A stretch of 64,000 nt of DNA from Pirellula sp. (GTDB taxonomy: Bacteria > Planctomycetota > Planctomycetia > Pirellulales > Pirellulaceae). Made by a program: the position numbers and the translations under genes. Of the stretch, positions 1-9,268 are shown one piece after another; position 1 is the stretch's first letter; the number at the start of each line of letters is the position of its first letter. The notes beneath the pieces are model-generated. The model saw only the letters and a program-made list of their open reading frames with translations, did no database searches and was not told the DNA's origin. The DNA lies in contig JAJTEK010000018.1 in NCBI GenBank assembly GCA_021299695.1, forward strand, positions 1 to 64,000, given 5' to 3'.

Positions 1-280
1 CTGCTGGTGCCTGAGTTGCTGGTTTAGGCCCCGTGAGCTCCCCGAGGCTAGCTTGCTGCAGAAGAGCTCTGGTGTCCTCGGGCCACGGAGTGTTCAGAAC
101 CGAGGGATCCTGATCCATCGAGTCGATAAGCGATTGGAGTTTCGATGGATCGCCACATTCGGCAAGGGTGATGGCCTCCATAAGCGAGACCGCAGCGGCC
201 CGGTACCGAGCCGCTTGCTCCTTGCATTCGAGGGCTTGATGGACCAACCTTCCTCGCTCGATCAATCGTTCTGATGGCAT
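1..280 (-). CDS. Hypothetical protein, C-terminus beyond window edge
   Basis: An open frame runs leftward from an ATG at 280 to the window edge without a stop (93 codons; MPSERLIERGRLVHQALECK...). It is absent from the ORF track, presumably because it has no stop inside the window. The visible part is helical and charged (ECKEQAARYRAAAVSLMEAI) and has no motif I recognise. It lies about 100 bp downstream of the ATP-grasp gene on the same strand, so it may be the next cistron. The start is not secure because no clear Shine-Dalgarno sequence is seen. Function unknown. Confidence 0.5.
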   Translation of the reverse strand, partial: MPSERLIERGRLVHQALECKEQAARYRAAAVSLMEAITLAECGDPSKLQSLIDSMDQDPSVLNTPWPEDTRALLQQASLGELTGPKPATQAPA

Positions 281-383
281 TGCAAGAGTCCCTTGGAGGG
301 GCCTTTGAGGGGAACACCGAAAACAGACGTTTTTCGTCTGCTCTCTATTCTCCAAATTCTTGCAAGCAACACCCGGTTTTGGT

Positions 384-1637
384 TCAAATGCTTTTGAACC
401 ACCCGAGCACCGTCGAGCGCGCTTGGCGGATTTTCCTTGGTAAATCCTCGTTTTCTCCACCCGCTACGAGCACCGTAACGATCGGCATCCCCTCTGCAAA
501 ATCGACCCCCTGGGGGTCCGATTGCGGGATATCGGCAAGGCAAAACTCGCCGGTTTGGAGTTCCCTCAAGGTGCCATGCCAGCCAAATCGCCACAACCGA
601 TCGACTTGGGAGAGACTCAAATGCATCGCATGCGGCGCATAGAGGATCCCCTTGGCGACCTGCAGGCCAGCGGGCGATCCCCTTCCCGGAACGTTTTTTG
701 ACGCACCGCTCTTTAGGATCCTCAAGTGCTCTGTGATCCAGGAAAATCCCTGAAGCGTCTCATGCAACTCCATGCTGGCCGACCAGCGTGGATTGATCTC
801 TAAGAGCCAAAGTTGCCCCTGAAGATCGATCTGAAAATCAGCTTGCCATAACCCTCGAATCCCCGTGCTTTTTACCACGGTCTTGGCGAATCGCTCGAGC
901 GAAGCCTGCACTTTGGGACTTACCGAATAAGGAGCTAGACTCCCTCGGTAAATCCATGGCAAAGGGGCATCGAGCTCCTCGGAGAGGATCGATCGCGCGA
1001 TCCCAACGATCCGTGTTCTAGGGAGCTCATCACTCACGTTGCTCTCCGTGCAGTAGCTTACTCCGATCGAAATCCCAGGTATGTACTCCTGGAGATACCA
1101 CAGGTTGGACTTGGGGTTGCCTGGGTCCGGTCCGAGTTTCGCCTCGTGATCCAAACCCTCAAGACTTGCAATGCCCCTTACGTGGACACCCCCTGCGCGA
1201 CCGACGGGTTTGAGCATCCAAGACTCCGAGCGAATCGATTCGAGTCTCGGGTCCGAAAGGTCTTGGATTGTCGTGGGCCACCCGATGCGACTTTCGCTAG
1301 CCCAGCGTTGCCAGGATTCGATCGAGCGGAGTTGACGCAGCATCTTGCCCGTCACGCCGCAGAGCATCCCTTGATCGATCCGCCGCTGGATGAAATCGGG
1401 CTGGTTCTCCATCCCTCCGCAGAGCACCAACGGGATACCTCGCAACTCGGCCAAACTCTGCGGACAGCTCTCTGGAAAATCTGCAAGCGATCTGGCTTGA
1501 GCGATCTCTAGAAGGTCTGCGTCGAGGAAGTCATCCCAAGCTAAAATTCGAGAGCAACCGGCGCGAGCGGCCGATTGCGCCGCGGCGCGGCAGGATGCTC
1601 CCACCAAACAGATGCTTGGAGTAGGATCGGGATTCAT
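384..1637 (-). CDS. ATP-grasp domain protein
   Basis: The 417-aa protein has an N-terminal pre-ATP-grasp part (SICLVGASCRAAAQSAARAG) and an ATP-grasp core with the lysine/glycine-rich segment MLKPVGRAGGVHVRG, the YLQEYIPG hinge and the metal-binding end of the fold, WLLEINPRWSASME. ATP-grasp enzymes ligate a carboxylate to an amine or thiol through an acyl-phosphate; the substrate here is not evident. Related ATP-grasp proteins sit near tetrahydromethanopterin C1-transfer genes in planctomycetes and methylotrophs, which would fit, but no such gene is visible in the window. A tandem repeat occupies the gap to the upstream cytochrome gene. The family call is good; the pathway is a guess. Confidence 0.8.
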   Translation of the reverse strand: MNPDPTPSICLVGASCRAAAQSAARAGCSRILAWDDFLDADLLEIAQARSLADFPESCPQSLAELRGIPLVLCGGMENQPDFIQRRIDQGMLCGVTGKMLRQLRSIESWQRWASESRIGWPTTIQDLSDPRLESIRSESWMLKPVGRAGGVHVRGIASLEGLDHEAKLGPDPGNPKSNLWYLQEYIPGISIGVSYCTESNVSDELPRTRIVGIARSILSEELDAPLPWIYRGSLAPYSVSPKVQASLERFAKTVVKSTGIRGLWQADFQIDLQGQLWLLEINPRWSASMELHETLQGFSWITEHLRILKSGASKNVPGRGSPAGLQVAKGILYAPHAMHLSLSQVDRLWRFGWHGTLRELQTGEFCLADIPQSDPQGVDFAEGMPIVTVLVAGGENEDLPRKIRQARSTVLGWFKSI

Positions 1638-1644
1638 AGCGCGG

Positions 1645-1694
1645 AGTCCCAGACAACGCAGTCCCAGACAACGGAGTCCCAGACAACGCAGTCC
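1645..1694. repeat. 15-bp tandem repeat, 3.3 copies
   Basis: The unit agtcccagacaacgc occurs three times head to tail, with one substitution, plus a partial fourth copy. It lies between the start of the ATP-grasp gene (1637) and the end of the cytochrome gene (1713), so it probably forms part of the intercistronic mRNA. It has the same 15-bp period as repeats found inside several coding regions of this window. Confidence 0.9.
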
Positions 1695-1712
1695 GCAAAG
1701 CCATTCGCAACG

Positions 1713-3335
1713 CTAGTCTTTGCCGACGTGTTTGACCTGCTCCCAGAATTTCTCAAAGGCTCCCTCTTTGTGGAAATCGGGGCTGTTGTCGATGTCATGG
1801 CACTCCAAGCACTTGTCTTGGGCATTGGCCAAAGTCAATCGCATCGCGATGCGCAGTTCCTCAAGTTGTTTTTTGTCGGCGTTGGCGTCCTCTTCGGCCC
1901 TAACGTGCTCCGAACCGGGCCCATGGCAATTCTCGCATCCGCTCCCGTGCAGCTCGGGCGACCCTTCGAGCGTTTCGTAACCCGACTTATATGGCCGATG
2001 CTTTTGGGGGTTCCAACCCGTAACATGGCACGAGATGCACTCGGGATCAAAGTGCCTTGCCATCGATCGTTCAGGAGGATGGACGATCGATTCGGTCGCA
2101 TGAGCATGCGGGGTTTTCTCCCAAATCGCATGGGCGGTCGTATGGCATTCTCCACACTTGGAGGTTCCGACAAATTCGTTTCCAGTCGGATGGGTCGCTG
2201 GCCTTAGACCCAAGGCTGCGAAGTTCTCATCGGACTTGTTTCGCAACTCGTCTTGGTACTTCTCGAAGAGCTCGAGCATGCGAGGAGAGTCCTCGAACTG
2301 CGAACTCAATGCGATGCGTTGGTAGCGGGTCGGTTGCGAAGGATCTTCAAAGAGCCCGATGATCCCTGCATACATCCCCTTAGTCCCGGCTTGGACGATC
2401 TGCGTGGAAGTCCCCGGGAGGATCTCAGGACGGTAGGTCGGTTCCCCGAATCCCCCTGAAGTGACAACCAACTGGAATCCCGGAACGGCCTGGACGATCT
2501 TCTTGGTCTCTTCGAGACTCGCGTTGGCGATAAGGATTTGGTAGTCGCACTGCTCTTCTCGAAGTTTCTGGGCGACCTCTTGGAGAGCTGGAATGGCCGG
2601 CGAGATACTAAAGAAGTCCTGTTTGTTTTGTCCTTGAGCTCTGAAGGTCTCCTCGCCGAGCACTCCGGTAATACCGATCTTGCGAGGTTTCTTGTCTGGG
2701 CCTTCGACGCTTAAAACCCTATAGCGCAGATCCTCGTCTGGTAGCATGCTGACATTGGCCGAGACGAACAGATTGTTTTTGCCGTTCTCGTCGAGGATCG
2801 AGACGAGGATGTTGTCCGAGAGGAGCAGGTCTTTAGCGCCGTAAGTGCTCGCGGCATATCCCATTTGACGAAAGGCTTGGGCCGTCCAGTTGAATTTGAT
2901 CTCCGACTGGATACCATCGCGACGGACTTGGTCGCCCGCATCGAGCGCCATGACTTGCCAGCCTCGGTTCACAAGGCTAGTCAAAAGGGTGTCTTTGCGA
3001 TTGATCCCCCCTTTTTGGTTAGCCAAGCCAGTGCAACCGCAGGGTTCGAGATAGCCGGTTTGGTTTCCGGTGAGGTAGAAAACCAACCATGGGTTGTTCC
3101 AATCCGGGGCTATTTTCTGGTTCTTTTCCTCCTCGGTCGCGACGTTGATCGGCGGATCGGAGGCGGGTTTTGACGTCGGCTGTGCGTCGGCGGGTTTTGG
3201 TGGTTGAGATTTTTGCTGCACCGGGGCGCTGTTGCGTTGTCCGAGCCGCAGACGAGGGGGTTGGGCCCAGAGCAAGCTTCCGAAGAGGCTCAGCGGGATG
3301 CTAACAGCCAGCAGGGTCCAAAGCGTGCGTTTCAC
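1713..3335 (-). CDS. Exported metallophosphatase-like / tetraheme cytochrome c554-type fusion protein
   Basis: The 540-aa protein begins with a signal peptide (MKRTLWTLLAVSIPLSLFGSLLWAQ) and a proline/alanine-rich linker. Residues about 80-370 resemble the UshA-like calcineurin phosphatase fold (FYLTGNQTGYLEPCGCTGL, LDAGDQV), but the usual GNHD-type metal motif is degenerate (YGAKD), so hydrolase activity is doubtful. The C-terminal third has four CxxCH heme motifs (CGECH, CISCH, CENCH, CLECH), as in the cytochrome c554 family. It is expected in the periplasm or at the outer face of the membrane in electron transfer. It lies in a leftward series behind the DUF1573 gene. Known planctomycete architecture; the redox partner is unknown. 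Confidence 0.85.
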   Translation of the reverse strand: MKRTLWTLLAVSIPLSLFGSLLWAQPPRLRLGQRNSAPVQQKSQPPKPADAQPTSKPASDPPINVATEEEKNQKIAPDWNNPWLVFYLTGNQTGYLEPCGCTGLANQKGGINRKDTLLTSLVNRGWQVMALDAGDQVRRDGIQSEIKFNWTAQAFRQMGYAASTYGAKDLLLSDNILVSILDENGKNNLFVSANVSMLPDEDLRYRVLSVEGPDKKPRKIGITGVLGEETFRAQGQNKQDFFSISPAIPALQEVAQKLREEQCDYQILIANASLEETKKIVQAVPGFQLVVTSGGFGEPTYRPEILPGTSTQIVQAGTKGMYAGIIGLFEDPSQPTRYQRIALSSQFEDSPRMLELFEKYQDELRNKSDENFAALGLRPATHPTGNEFVGTSKCGECHTTAHAIWEKTPHAHATESIVHPPERSMARHFDPECISCHVTGWNPQKHRPYKSGYETLEGSPELHGSGCENCHGPGSEHVRAEEDANADKKQLEELRIAMRLTLANAQDKCLECHDIDNSPDFHKEGAFEKFWEQVKHVGKD

Positions 3336-3362
3336 AGACTAACTCTTGCGTTTCGCGGGCGA

Positions 3363-4580
3363 TCAATCCTCGGTTAAACGGAACTTAAGGTACATCGGAA
3401 TCGTCGGTGAGGTTTCCATATCCGTTTCGATCACGATTTTCCCGAAATCCTTGCTGAAGGTTCCATCAAATTCGACAGGATCGCTTCCGGGGGGAATTTC
3501 CAGCAGGATTGGGTAGATCCGCTGAGTCGAAGAAATCTTGGGAGTTCCAATCGATGCCTTGAGCTGATCTGGGATGACTTTAGCGATTCTTATGTTCGGA
3601 TCACCTGGGAAATCGTCGGTACGGATCGAGAGCATGAAGCTCTTTTTGATTCCCTGGGAGGACTTAGCGGTTCCGATCGTCAGGATATTTCTCGTTTCGT
3701 TGTAATCGTCCCCGGCGATGACCCTAACGGGGGTTACGACCCGGCCTCGCACGTTGTAGGAGAGAAACTCTTCGTCGGGTCCACCCTCATTGCGTCGGGA
3801 GATTTGTAGATCGAGGTTCAGCGGACCGGCGGGCAATCCGGGCAGCAAAGTCATTTTGCAATCGGTGTAGCGACGCGCATCGGCTAGATCGGGAAATTGG
3901 CCTGGTTCGATGACGACTTCTTCCTCGGCTTCGAATCGAACTTTTTTCGACAGAATCGAATCTTTGACCTGGCCTCCGCCGATTTTCAACGGGACGGATT
4001 GGAACGAGTAGATTCGGAATTTGATTTCGTTCTGTTGGCTCGAAAGCAAATCCCCGACGCTATGGGCCGGTGGATCAAAAACGTAAGCTTGACCGATGCG
4101 TCCACGGATAACGAGTTTGAGCTCCTCTTGGCTTGGACAATCGCTTCCGATGGTGGCTGTCTGAGAGAAATCGTCCAGCACGCTTTCGGCTTTCCATTCG
4201 AGTTCAACGTCGGTTTCCTCGCCGGGCTTGAGAGTCGCTTCGGTGAATTTTCCGACCGTGCATTTGCAGGTACTGGCCTTGAACCAAATCTTTGCGTCGG
4301 CTTCGCCGACGTTCTTGAAGACAAATTTATGGGAACGTTTGGTTCCCTTCATCATCATTCCGAAATCGAGCTCGGCCCCGTTGACGACGGTGATCCTACC
4401 GAACTTTTGCGCGTTGAGCTTTTGGACTTCCGACTGAACCCCAGCGCTTCCCGACTCGGTCGTAACCCCTTTGGCGCTTCCCATGAGGTTCTTTACCCCG
4501 GAGAACCGCCTGTCGTGATCGAACTTGGCTAATCCGAACCCTAAGCCTATGCAGGAAATAAGGAGTAGAAGACTGCGCAT
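3363..4580 (-). CDS. DUF1573 domain protein
   Basis: The 405-aa protein has an N-terminal signal or anchor (MRSLLLLISCIGLGFGLAKF) and then a DUF1573 module at about residues 60-160 (ITVVNGAELDFGMMMKGTKR, FKNVGEADAKI, STCKCTVGKFTEATLKPGEE). DUF1573 is an immunoglobulin-like (MSP/ASH-like) beta domain with a conserved Cys-containing loop, seen here as TCKCTVG. The remainder looks like further beta-sandwich domains. No enzymatic motif is seen. It sits between the O-antigen ligase gene (28 bp gap) and the cytochrome fusion gene (27 bp gap), consistent with one leftward transcript. An exported structural or adhesion role is inference. Confidence 0.85.
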   Translation of the reverse strand: MRSLLLLISCIGLGFGLAKFDHDRRFSGVKNLMGSAKGVTTESGSAGVQSEVQKLNAQKFGRITVVNGAELDFGMMMKGTKRSHKFVFKNVGEADAKIWFKASTCKCTVGKFTEATLKPGEETDVELEWKAESVLDDFSQTATIGSDCPSQEELKLVIRGRIGQAYVFDPPAHSVGDLLSSQQNEIKFRIYSFQSVPLKIGGGQVKDSILSKKVRFEAEEEVVIEPGQFPDLADARRYTDCKMTLLPGLPAGPLNLDLQISRRNEGGPDEEFLSYNVRGRVVTPVRVIAGDDYNETRNILTIGTAKSSQGIKKSFMLSIRTDDFPGDPNIRIAKVIPDQLKASIGTPKISSTQRIYPILLEIPPGSDPVEFDGTFSKDFGKIVIETDMETSPTIPMYLKFRLTED

Positions 4581-4607
4581 GGTGCCCGATAGAAAAAGGA
4601 AAAGGAG

Positions 4608-7226
4608 CTAGGGTTTATTGAAAAAACTACGCAGCATTTGCCGAACAGGTTCACCCGGAACCGAATCGCTCCGATCGACCAGCCGCTTGAACGTATCCCA
4701 TTGGGGGCTCGAGTCCTCAGGAATTCTCTTGGCCGACTTGGCTCGATCCTCGAGCAAAGGTGCCAATTGGTGCGGCATCCAGATTCGGGCCGCTTCGATT
4801 TTTCGGTCCCGATGCTTGGTTTCCCGATCGATTTGCTCGGCCTGATCGAGCTTCGCTTCGCAGACTTTCCAATTGCCTAACATCGCAGCGACGATGGCCG
4901 TCTGGAGATGCAGTTCGGCATTGGCTGGCGCGTACTTGGTCGCCTCCTGGTAGTACCTCAAGGAATCTTCTTGGAGCTGCGTTCCGATCGTGCGCGTGGC
5001 CGTCGCTCGGCCGGCTCCGCCCCGGGATCGGGCTCCTCCACTGGCCGAAGGTCCCCGCAGAGCAGGTCCGCCCCCCTGTCGGCGAAAGGCCATCTCTTCG
5101 GTCAGGGACGTGTCGAGCGTCTGACCAATTGAGGTTCGCAACGACTCGACGGCCGCGTCGGCATAAGCGGTCGAATCCTTAGGGCTTCTTTCGATCAGGA
5201 ATTTGCATGCTTGCTGGAACTGGTGCAACCAACTGGCTTTTTCCGAAACCGGAATATCCGAATCCATGACCGCCCCGGAGAACTCCATCCCCCACCGAGC
5301 TAAATCGGGATCCAAGGGAGCCGAAGTGACGAGAGCAAAGTACTCGTCGACCGTCGGCAAACTCTTGTCGAGAATGGCTTTATCGAGCACGAGCCGACCG
5401 GTTTTATTGTCCTTGGGGAAGGCGGCATAAGCCCTCTGGGCTTGGAACCAGGGCATGGCCATCGACCATCCCCACAGACCGAAAATCGCCAGAGCAGCCA
5501 AGACCCCTTTCGAGCGACCTAGCAAACTGGGTTGGCCAAGCGTACTGGGTTGGCCAAGCGTACTGGGTTGGCCAAGCGATTGGGGGGACTCGGCCCAATT
5601 GGCACCGGCAATCCACAATCCTAAAGCGATCGCAGGTGAAACCATCGTTCCTGGGAACATCCAACCACCAGAGGCCAAGAAGTGGACCAGGACCCCCAGA
5701 AACGAAACGAGGAACAAGAGCGGATGATTTTTAACAAACACATACACCGAAGCGCTCGCCGCAGGGCTTCGAGTCAGCCAAACCCCAAAGGCCAAGGCTC
5801 CAGCCAGGACAATCGCCGTGCCATAGAGCTCCAGATCTCCAGCGGTGAAAAATGCAAACAAAAATACCAAGACCGACGCGATGATCGCCGCGCCCCAAAA
5901 CCACTTCGGACCGGACATCGAGGCCCCCACCGGCTCGTTGGAAACCGGCTCGTTGGAAACCGGCTCGTTGAAAGCCGGCTCGTTGGAAACCCCTTCGCTG
6001 AGTTTTTCGGTTCGGAACAATCGCGAACGAAGCTGAAAAAACGACAAGCAAACCATCAGCAGGACCGTCAGCCCTAAGAGCACTAGCCCGCCGCTGTGCG
6101 CAAGCTCAAGCAGGAAGTTATGCGGGTCGGCAGGCGATTCCGAAGCGGTAATCGATTTGACTTGCAAATAGGTCGTCTGAAAGTTCAAAGAACCGAAACC
6201 GAACAAGGGTTGTTCGGCGATCAGTTTCCAGGCACCCCGCCAATAATCCATCCGGTAGGCCAGGGACTTGCCTGCCTCTTGGAAAATCAAAGGATCGATC
6301 GCATAGACGGCGCCGAAGAGACCCAGCATCATGACACCAAGACCAGCGAATACCCCAGGCTTTTGCTTGACCCATCTCCCAAGATTGCTCCGCAGAATCG
6401 GATCGAGCAGCATCGCAAGGACCGTGGTAATTCCAGTGGCAAGCCAAGCCGTCCGGCTTTTGGTCAGCAACAGAGCCAGCCCGGTGGCGATGACCAAGAC
6501 CAGGGGAACCAGCCAAACGGCTCGGTCGGAAAATCGATTCGCACCGCTAGCCCCGGATTTGGTAGCCCCGGATTTGGCCTTCAAGTGCAACCCTGGGGAT
6601 CGCCCCAAGCCCTGGAGCATCCAACCGAACCAAACAGGCCAGAGGGCCACGAGAAAACCGGCATAGGAATTGGCCAAGGCAAAGACACTCAGGACCTCGG
6701 TGCTCTCGATGCGATTGACAATCAGCACCGCAGCAGACGAATCCGGATCGATATTGTTGGCTCGCAAGTATCCGATACGGTCCTTGGCCAACTGGGCTTG
6801 TTGGTAAGGTTGGAGCACGGCGTACTCCCAAAATCCCCACAAGATCACAAAAAAGGCGATGACCCACCAGAGCTTAAGCAACCTTGCAGCCCGCTCGGGA
6901 GTGCGTGCCAACCAAGCGACCGAGGGGATCAAACACCACAGGGCCGTCGATTGCCAAAATCCATAAATCGCATTCTTTGAGTTGACCCGTCCGATCGAAT
7001 ACCCCGTGACCAAAGCATGCCAAGCGATGACCATCGCGATCAGCAGCCAGAGCACTGACATACGTTGCCAAGCGACCGTTCGAACGACCGAGCCTGCGAG
7101 GATCGCAGCGAAAAAAAATACACCTAGCGAAAGCCCAATATGCCAAAACGATTCCCCCTTGGCTACCGCGATCGCCGTATCGCAAGGCCACCAGAACGAG
7201 AGGACCATCAGCAGCGCGAGCAACAC
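4608..7226 (-). CDS. O-antigen ligase/polymerase family membrane protein
   Basis: The 872-aa protein has about ten or more hydrophobic segments and the Wzy_C-type core (LLLTKSRTAWLATGITTVLA, EQPLFGFGSLNFQTTYLQ, DPHNFLLELAHSGGLVLLG). It ends in a soluble C-terminus with TPR-like helices (YYQEATKYAPANAELHLQTA). Such proteins polymerise or ligate polysaccharide at the periplasmic face of the inner membrane. It lies downstream of a WecA-like transferase, which supports a glycan role. Low-complexity in-frame repeats (LGQPST, SNEPV) sit in the loops. The tracked start is a GTG at 7226. The same frame continues upstream to an ATG at 7358 but is interrupted by TAG at 7305-7307, so the N-terminus is uncertain. 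Confidence 0.8.
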   Translation of the reverse strand: MLLALLMVLSFWWPCDTAIAVAKGESFWHIGLSLGVFFFAAILAGSVVRTVAWQRMSVLWLLIAMVIAWHALVTGYSIGRVNSKNAIYGFWQSTALWCLIPSVAWLARTPERAARLLKLWWVIAFFVILWGFWEYAVLQPYQQAQLAKDRIGYLRANNIDPDSSAAVLIVNRIESTEVLSVFALANSYAGFLVALWPVWFGWMLQGLGRSPGLHLKAKSGATKSGASGANRFSDRAVWLVPLVLVIATGLALLLTKSRTAWLATGITTVLAMLLDPILRSNLGRWVKQKPGVFAGLGVMMLGLFGAVYAIDPLIFQEAGKSLAYRMDYWRGAWKLIAEQPLFGFGSLNFQTTYLQVKSITASESPADPHNFLLELAHSGGLVLLGLTVLLMVCLSFFQLRSRLFRTEKLSEGVSNEPAFNEPVSNEPVSNEPVGASMSGPKWFWGAAIIASVLVFLFAFFTAGDLELYGTAIVLAGALAFGVWLTRSPAASASVYVFVKNHPLLFLVSFLGVLVHFLASGGWMFPGTMVSPAIALGLWIAGANWAESPQSLGQPSTLGQPSTLGQPSLLGRSKGVLAALAIFGLWGWSMAMPWFQAQRAYAAFPKDNKTGRLVLDKAILDKSLPTVDEYFALVTSAPLDPDLARWGMEFSGAVMDSDIPVSEKASWLHQFQQACKFLIERSPKDSTAYADAAVESLRTSIGQTLDTSLTEEMAFRRQGGGPALRGPSASGGARSRGGAGRATATRTIGTQLQEDSLRYYQEATKYAPANAELHLQTAIVAAMLGNWKVCEAKLDQAEQIDRETKHRDRKIEAARIWMPHQLAPLLEDRAKSAKRIPEDSSPQWDTFKRLVDRSDSVPGEPVRQMLRSFFNKP
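5527..5579. repeat. 18-bp in-frame tandem repeat, 3 copies
   Basis: The unit ctgggttggccaagcgta is repeated three times inside the O-antigen ligase gene. On the coding strand it adds the peptide LGQPST repeatedly in a loop. The copies are nearly identical, so the expansion is recent. Confidence 0.9.
5930..5989. repeat. 15-bp in-frame tandem repeat, 4 copies
   Basis: The unit ccggctcgttggaaa occurs four times, with small differences in the third copy, inside the O-antigen ligase gene. It encodes (S/F)NEPV repeats between two membrane segments. A further 15-bp duplication (tagccccggatttgg, two copies) lies at 6548-6577 in the same gene. Confidence 0.9.
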
Positions 7227-7444
7227 CCAAGATGCAGCCTCTGCGAACCTCCCCAGAGTCGATTGTGGTTCGAATGAAAACCCAGTTCCAGAAACATCAG
7301 GCTCCTAGGACAAAACCGATGGAGAAGAGTCGATCGAATAAGGCAACGAAGAGGACATCGATAAACCGTGGTGTTAAAGTCGCGTTGGAATCATGCAATG
7401 GCCGTCAACGACCATCCGAATTGTCAGCTCTAGAGCCAATTGGG

Positions 7445-8584
7445 TCAGGAAATTTTTCTGCTCGTGAAGTTTTCTAGCAGACCGATCCAAGCCATCATCG
7501 CAAGGACAATCCCGAGCACTAGACCAGCCCCGATCCAATCGGTTCGAGGCAAAAGCAAAGCGCCCAACGAGCACGTGAGCGTCGCGAGATAAATCGCCCC
7601 GACGGCCTGCTTTTTGGTCATCCCCAGCTCGACGAGTCGATGGGAAAAGTGCTTCTTGTCGGCTTGAAACGGGCTGCGACCCTCACGCAATCGAATCGCG
7701 ATGACGCTTAAAGTATCATAGATCGGTACGGCTAACAAACACAGCGGTGCGAACACCGCATGAGGAGCTTGACCCTGAGCTCCCGAGTACGTGGATAACA
7801 ATGTTGTTACCGCGATCCAGTATCCGACGAAATAGCTCCCCGAATCCCCCATGAAAATCGAGGCAGGGGGCCAATTGTAACGGAGAAAACCCAGCAATCC
7901 CCCAAGAAGCGCCAAGACCATGATCGCCACGAACCACTGCGGTTGGCCTTGGGCTGGCTCAGGCGAACTCAGGAGCATCAGGGCAAGCATTCCCGAGACG
8001 ATCGCCGCGACCCCCGCGCTCAGGGCATCCATGTTGTCGAGCATATTGAAGGAATTGATCAGCATGACGATCCAAAAAATGCTCAGGATCGGGGTCAACC
8101 AAGGCAGATCGATGTAGGCGGTCAATTGGAGTTTAAGTCCGTAGACGACCGACGCAGCAACGGCAAATTCCACCGCGATGCGCACTTTCCAATCGAGCCC
8201 AAAACGATCGTCCATGAGCCCCAGCAAAGCGACCACGGAGCCGCCTGCCAGTAGCAGCCAGATCGAACCGAGCTTGGACCACATCCCAGGAATCAGTTCC
8301 AGAAGGCTCGCAGGCAGGGCCTGCTCGGCGAGCTTCGGCCAAGTATTGGCCAGAGCTACAGCGAGGGTTCCTAACGCAAAAACCGACAATACGCCTAACC
8401 AAATCCCCAGCCCACCCCCGCGCGGGATCGGACTCGTGTGGACCTTGCGCTCGTTGGGAAGATCGATCAACCCGAGCCCTAGGGCATTCTTTTTGACCCA
8501 ACCGACGACCAACAAGGACACCCCAGAGGCGATCAGCAACACGGCCAGAACCGATGCACCGAGTAGAATTTGGCTGCGGCTCAT
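7445..8584 (-). CDS. WecA/MraY-type undecaprenyl-phosphate sugar-1-phosphate transferase
   Basis: About 380 aa from the ATG at 8584; the tracked ORF extends further upstream, but that part overlaps the DUF4416 gene. The multi-pass membrane protein has the family signatures PRGGGLGIW, NSFNMLDNMDALSAG (Asp-rich catalytic loop), GDSGSYFVGYW and the cytoplasmic KKHFSHRLVELG histidine motif. The family transfers a HexNAc-1-phosphate to undecaprenyl phosphate, the first membrane step of O-antigen, teichoic-acid or exopolysaccharide synthesis. The start overlaps the DUF4416 stop by 4 bp (ATGA), indicating translational coupling. An O-antigen ligase lies downstream. Family call strong; the specific sugar is unknown. 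Confidence 0.9.
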   Translation of the reverse strand: MSRSQILLGASVLAVLLIASGVSLLVVGWVKKNALGLGLIDLPNERKVHTSPIPRGGGLGIWLGVLSVFALGTLAVALANTWPKLAEQALPASLLELIPGMWSKLGSIWLLLAGGSVVALLGLMDDRFGLDWKVRIAVEFAVAASVVYGLKLQLTAYIDLPWLTPILSIFWIVMLINSFNMLDNMDALSAGVAAIVSGMLALMLLSSPEPAQGQPQWFVAIMVLALLGGLLGFLRYNWPPASIFMGDSGSYFVGYWIAVTTLLSTYSGAQGQAPHAVFAPLCLLAVPIYDTLSVIAIRLREGRSPFQADKKHFSHRLVELGMTKKQAVGAIYLATLTCSLGALLLPRTDWIGAGLVLGIVLAMMAWIGLLENFTSRKIS

Positions 8585-9189
8585 GAATCGCTTTCCGTGG
8601 AGCTTCGAGAGGCCAGATTGCTCGTAAAGCCCTTTCGGGCAAGCTTGAGAAACTCCAGAACATCGGGGCGCTGGTAGTCTGCATAGGTCCAGGGCATCGA
8701 TGTCCAAACTTGATCGCGAAAGGCCAACGTCACCTCGGCGTAAATGCCGTCGCGAAGGTAGATCCGATGCTCACGGTTCTTGGTCGACGCCAAAACCAAT
8801 TTCGTCATGCTCAAGTACCCCGGATCGATGTTGACGAGCCGTTTCGAGTCGTCCTGGCTCGAGGTCAGTTCCTCGGTCCAGTCCCGCTCCCAGCGGTTCG
8901 ATTGGAGTTTGTCGGCGGCGAGTTCCGCCGGGTCGTAGGGGTCGGCAAATAGGGCCATCTGCTTGCGAAGCGCTCGAGGGGTCCGATCGAGGGAAGTTTC
9001 GGATGGCCGCGGCACGAGCATGGTTCGCAAGTAGTAGGGGGATTCGACGAAATCGAACGCTTGACCCAGGGAGGCGATTTTGCCCCAATGCGCCTCGAGC
9101 CGCTCGAGGGCAATCCGCAGAAAACGATCCTCAGCGGAAAAAACCGCCACGAATCGAACGCTCGGAGGTGATTTTTTGATCAGCCCCAT
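8581..9189 (-). CDS. DUF4416 family protein
   Basis: About 202 aa from the ATG at 9189 (MGLIKKSPPSVRFVAVFSAE); the extra N-terminus in the tracked ORF runs into the divergent promoter region and is not needed. Family-like segments include SPYYLRTMLVPRPSETSLDR, RWERDWTEEL, VNIDPGYLSMTKLVLASTKN and HRIYLRDGIYAEVTL. DUF4416 has no established function known to me. Its 4-bp overlap with the WecA-like gene suggests they are made together. It is the first gene of the leftward block; the divergent dus gene starts 80 bp away, so the gap should hold promoters for both directions. Confidence 0.8.
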   Translation of the reverse strand: MGLIKKSPPSVRFVAVFSAEDRFLRIALERLEAHWGKIASLGQAFDFVESPYYLRTMLVPRPSETSLDRTPRALRKQMALFADPYDPAELAADKLQSNRWERDWTEELTSSQDDSKRLVNIDPGYLSMTKLVLASTKNREHRIYLRDGIYAEVTLAFRDQVWTSMPWTYADYQRPDVLEFLKLARKGFTSNLASRSSTESDS

Positions 9190-9268
9190 CGGGGGGTCCT
9201 CTCTGGTTTGGGCTGGGCGAACTGGGTTGGAGTGGGCGAAATGCTCCGAGATCGGTACAGTATTACGT

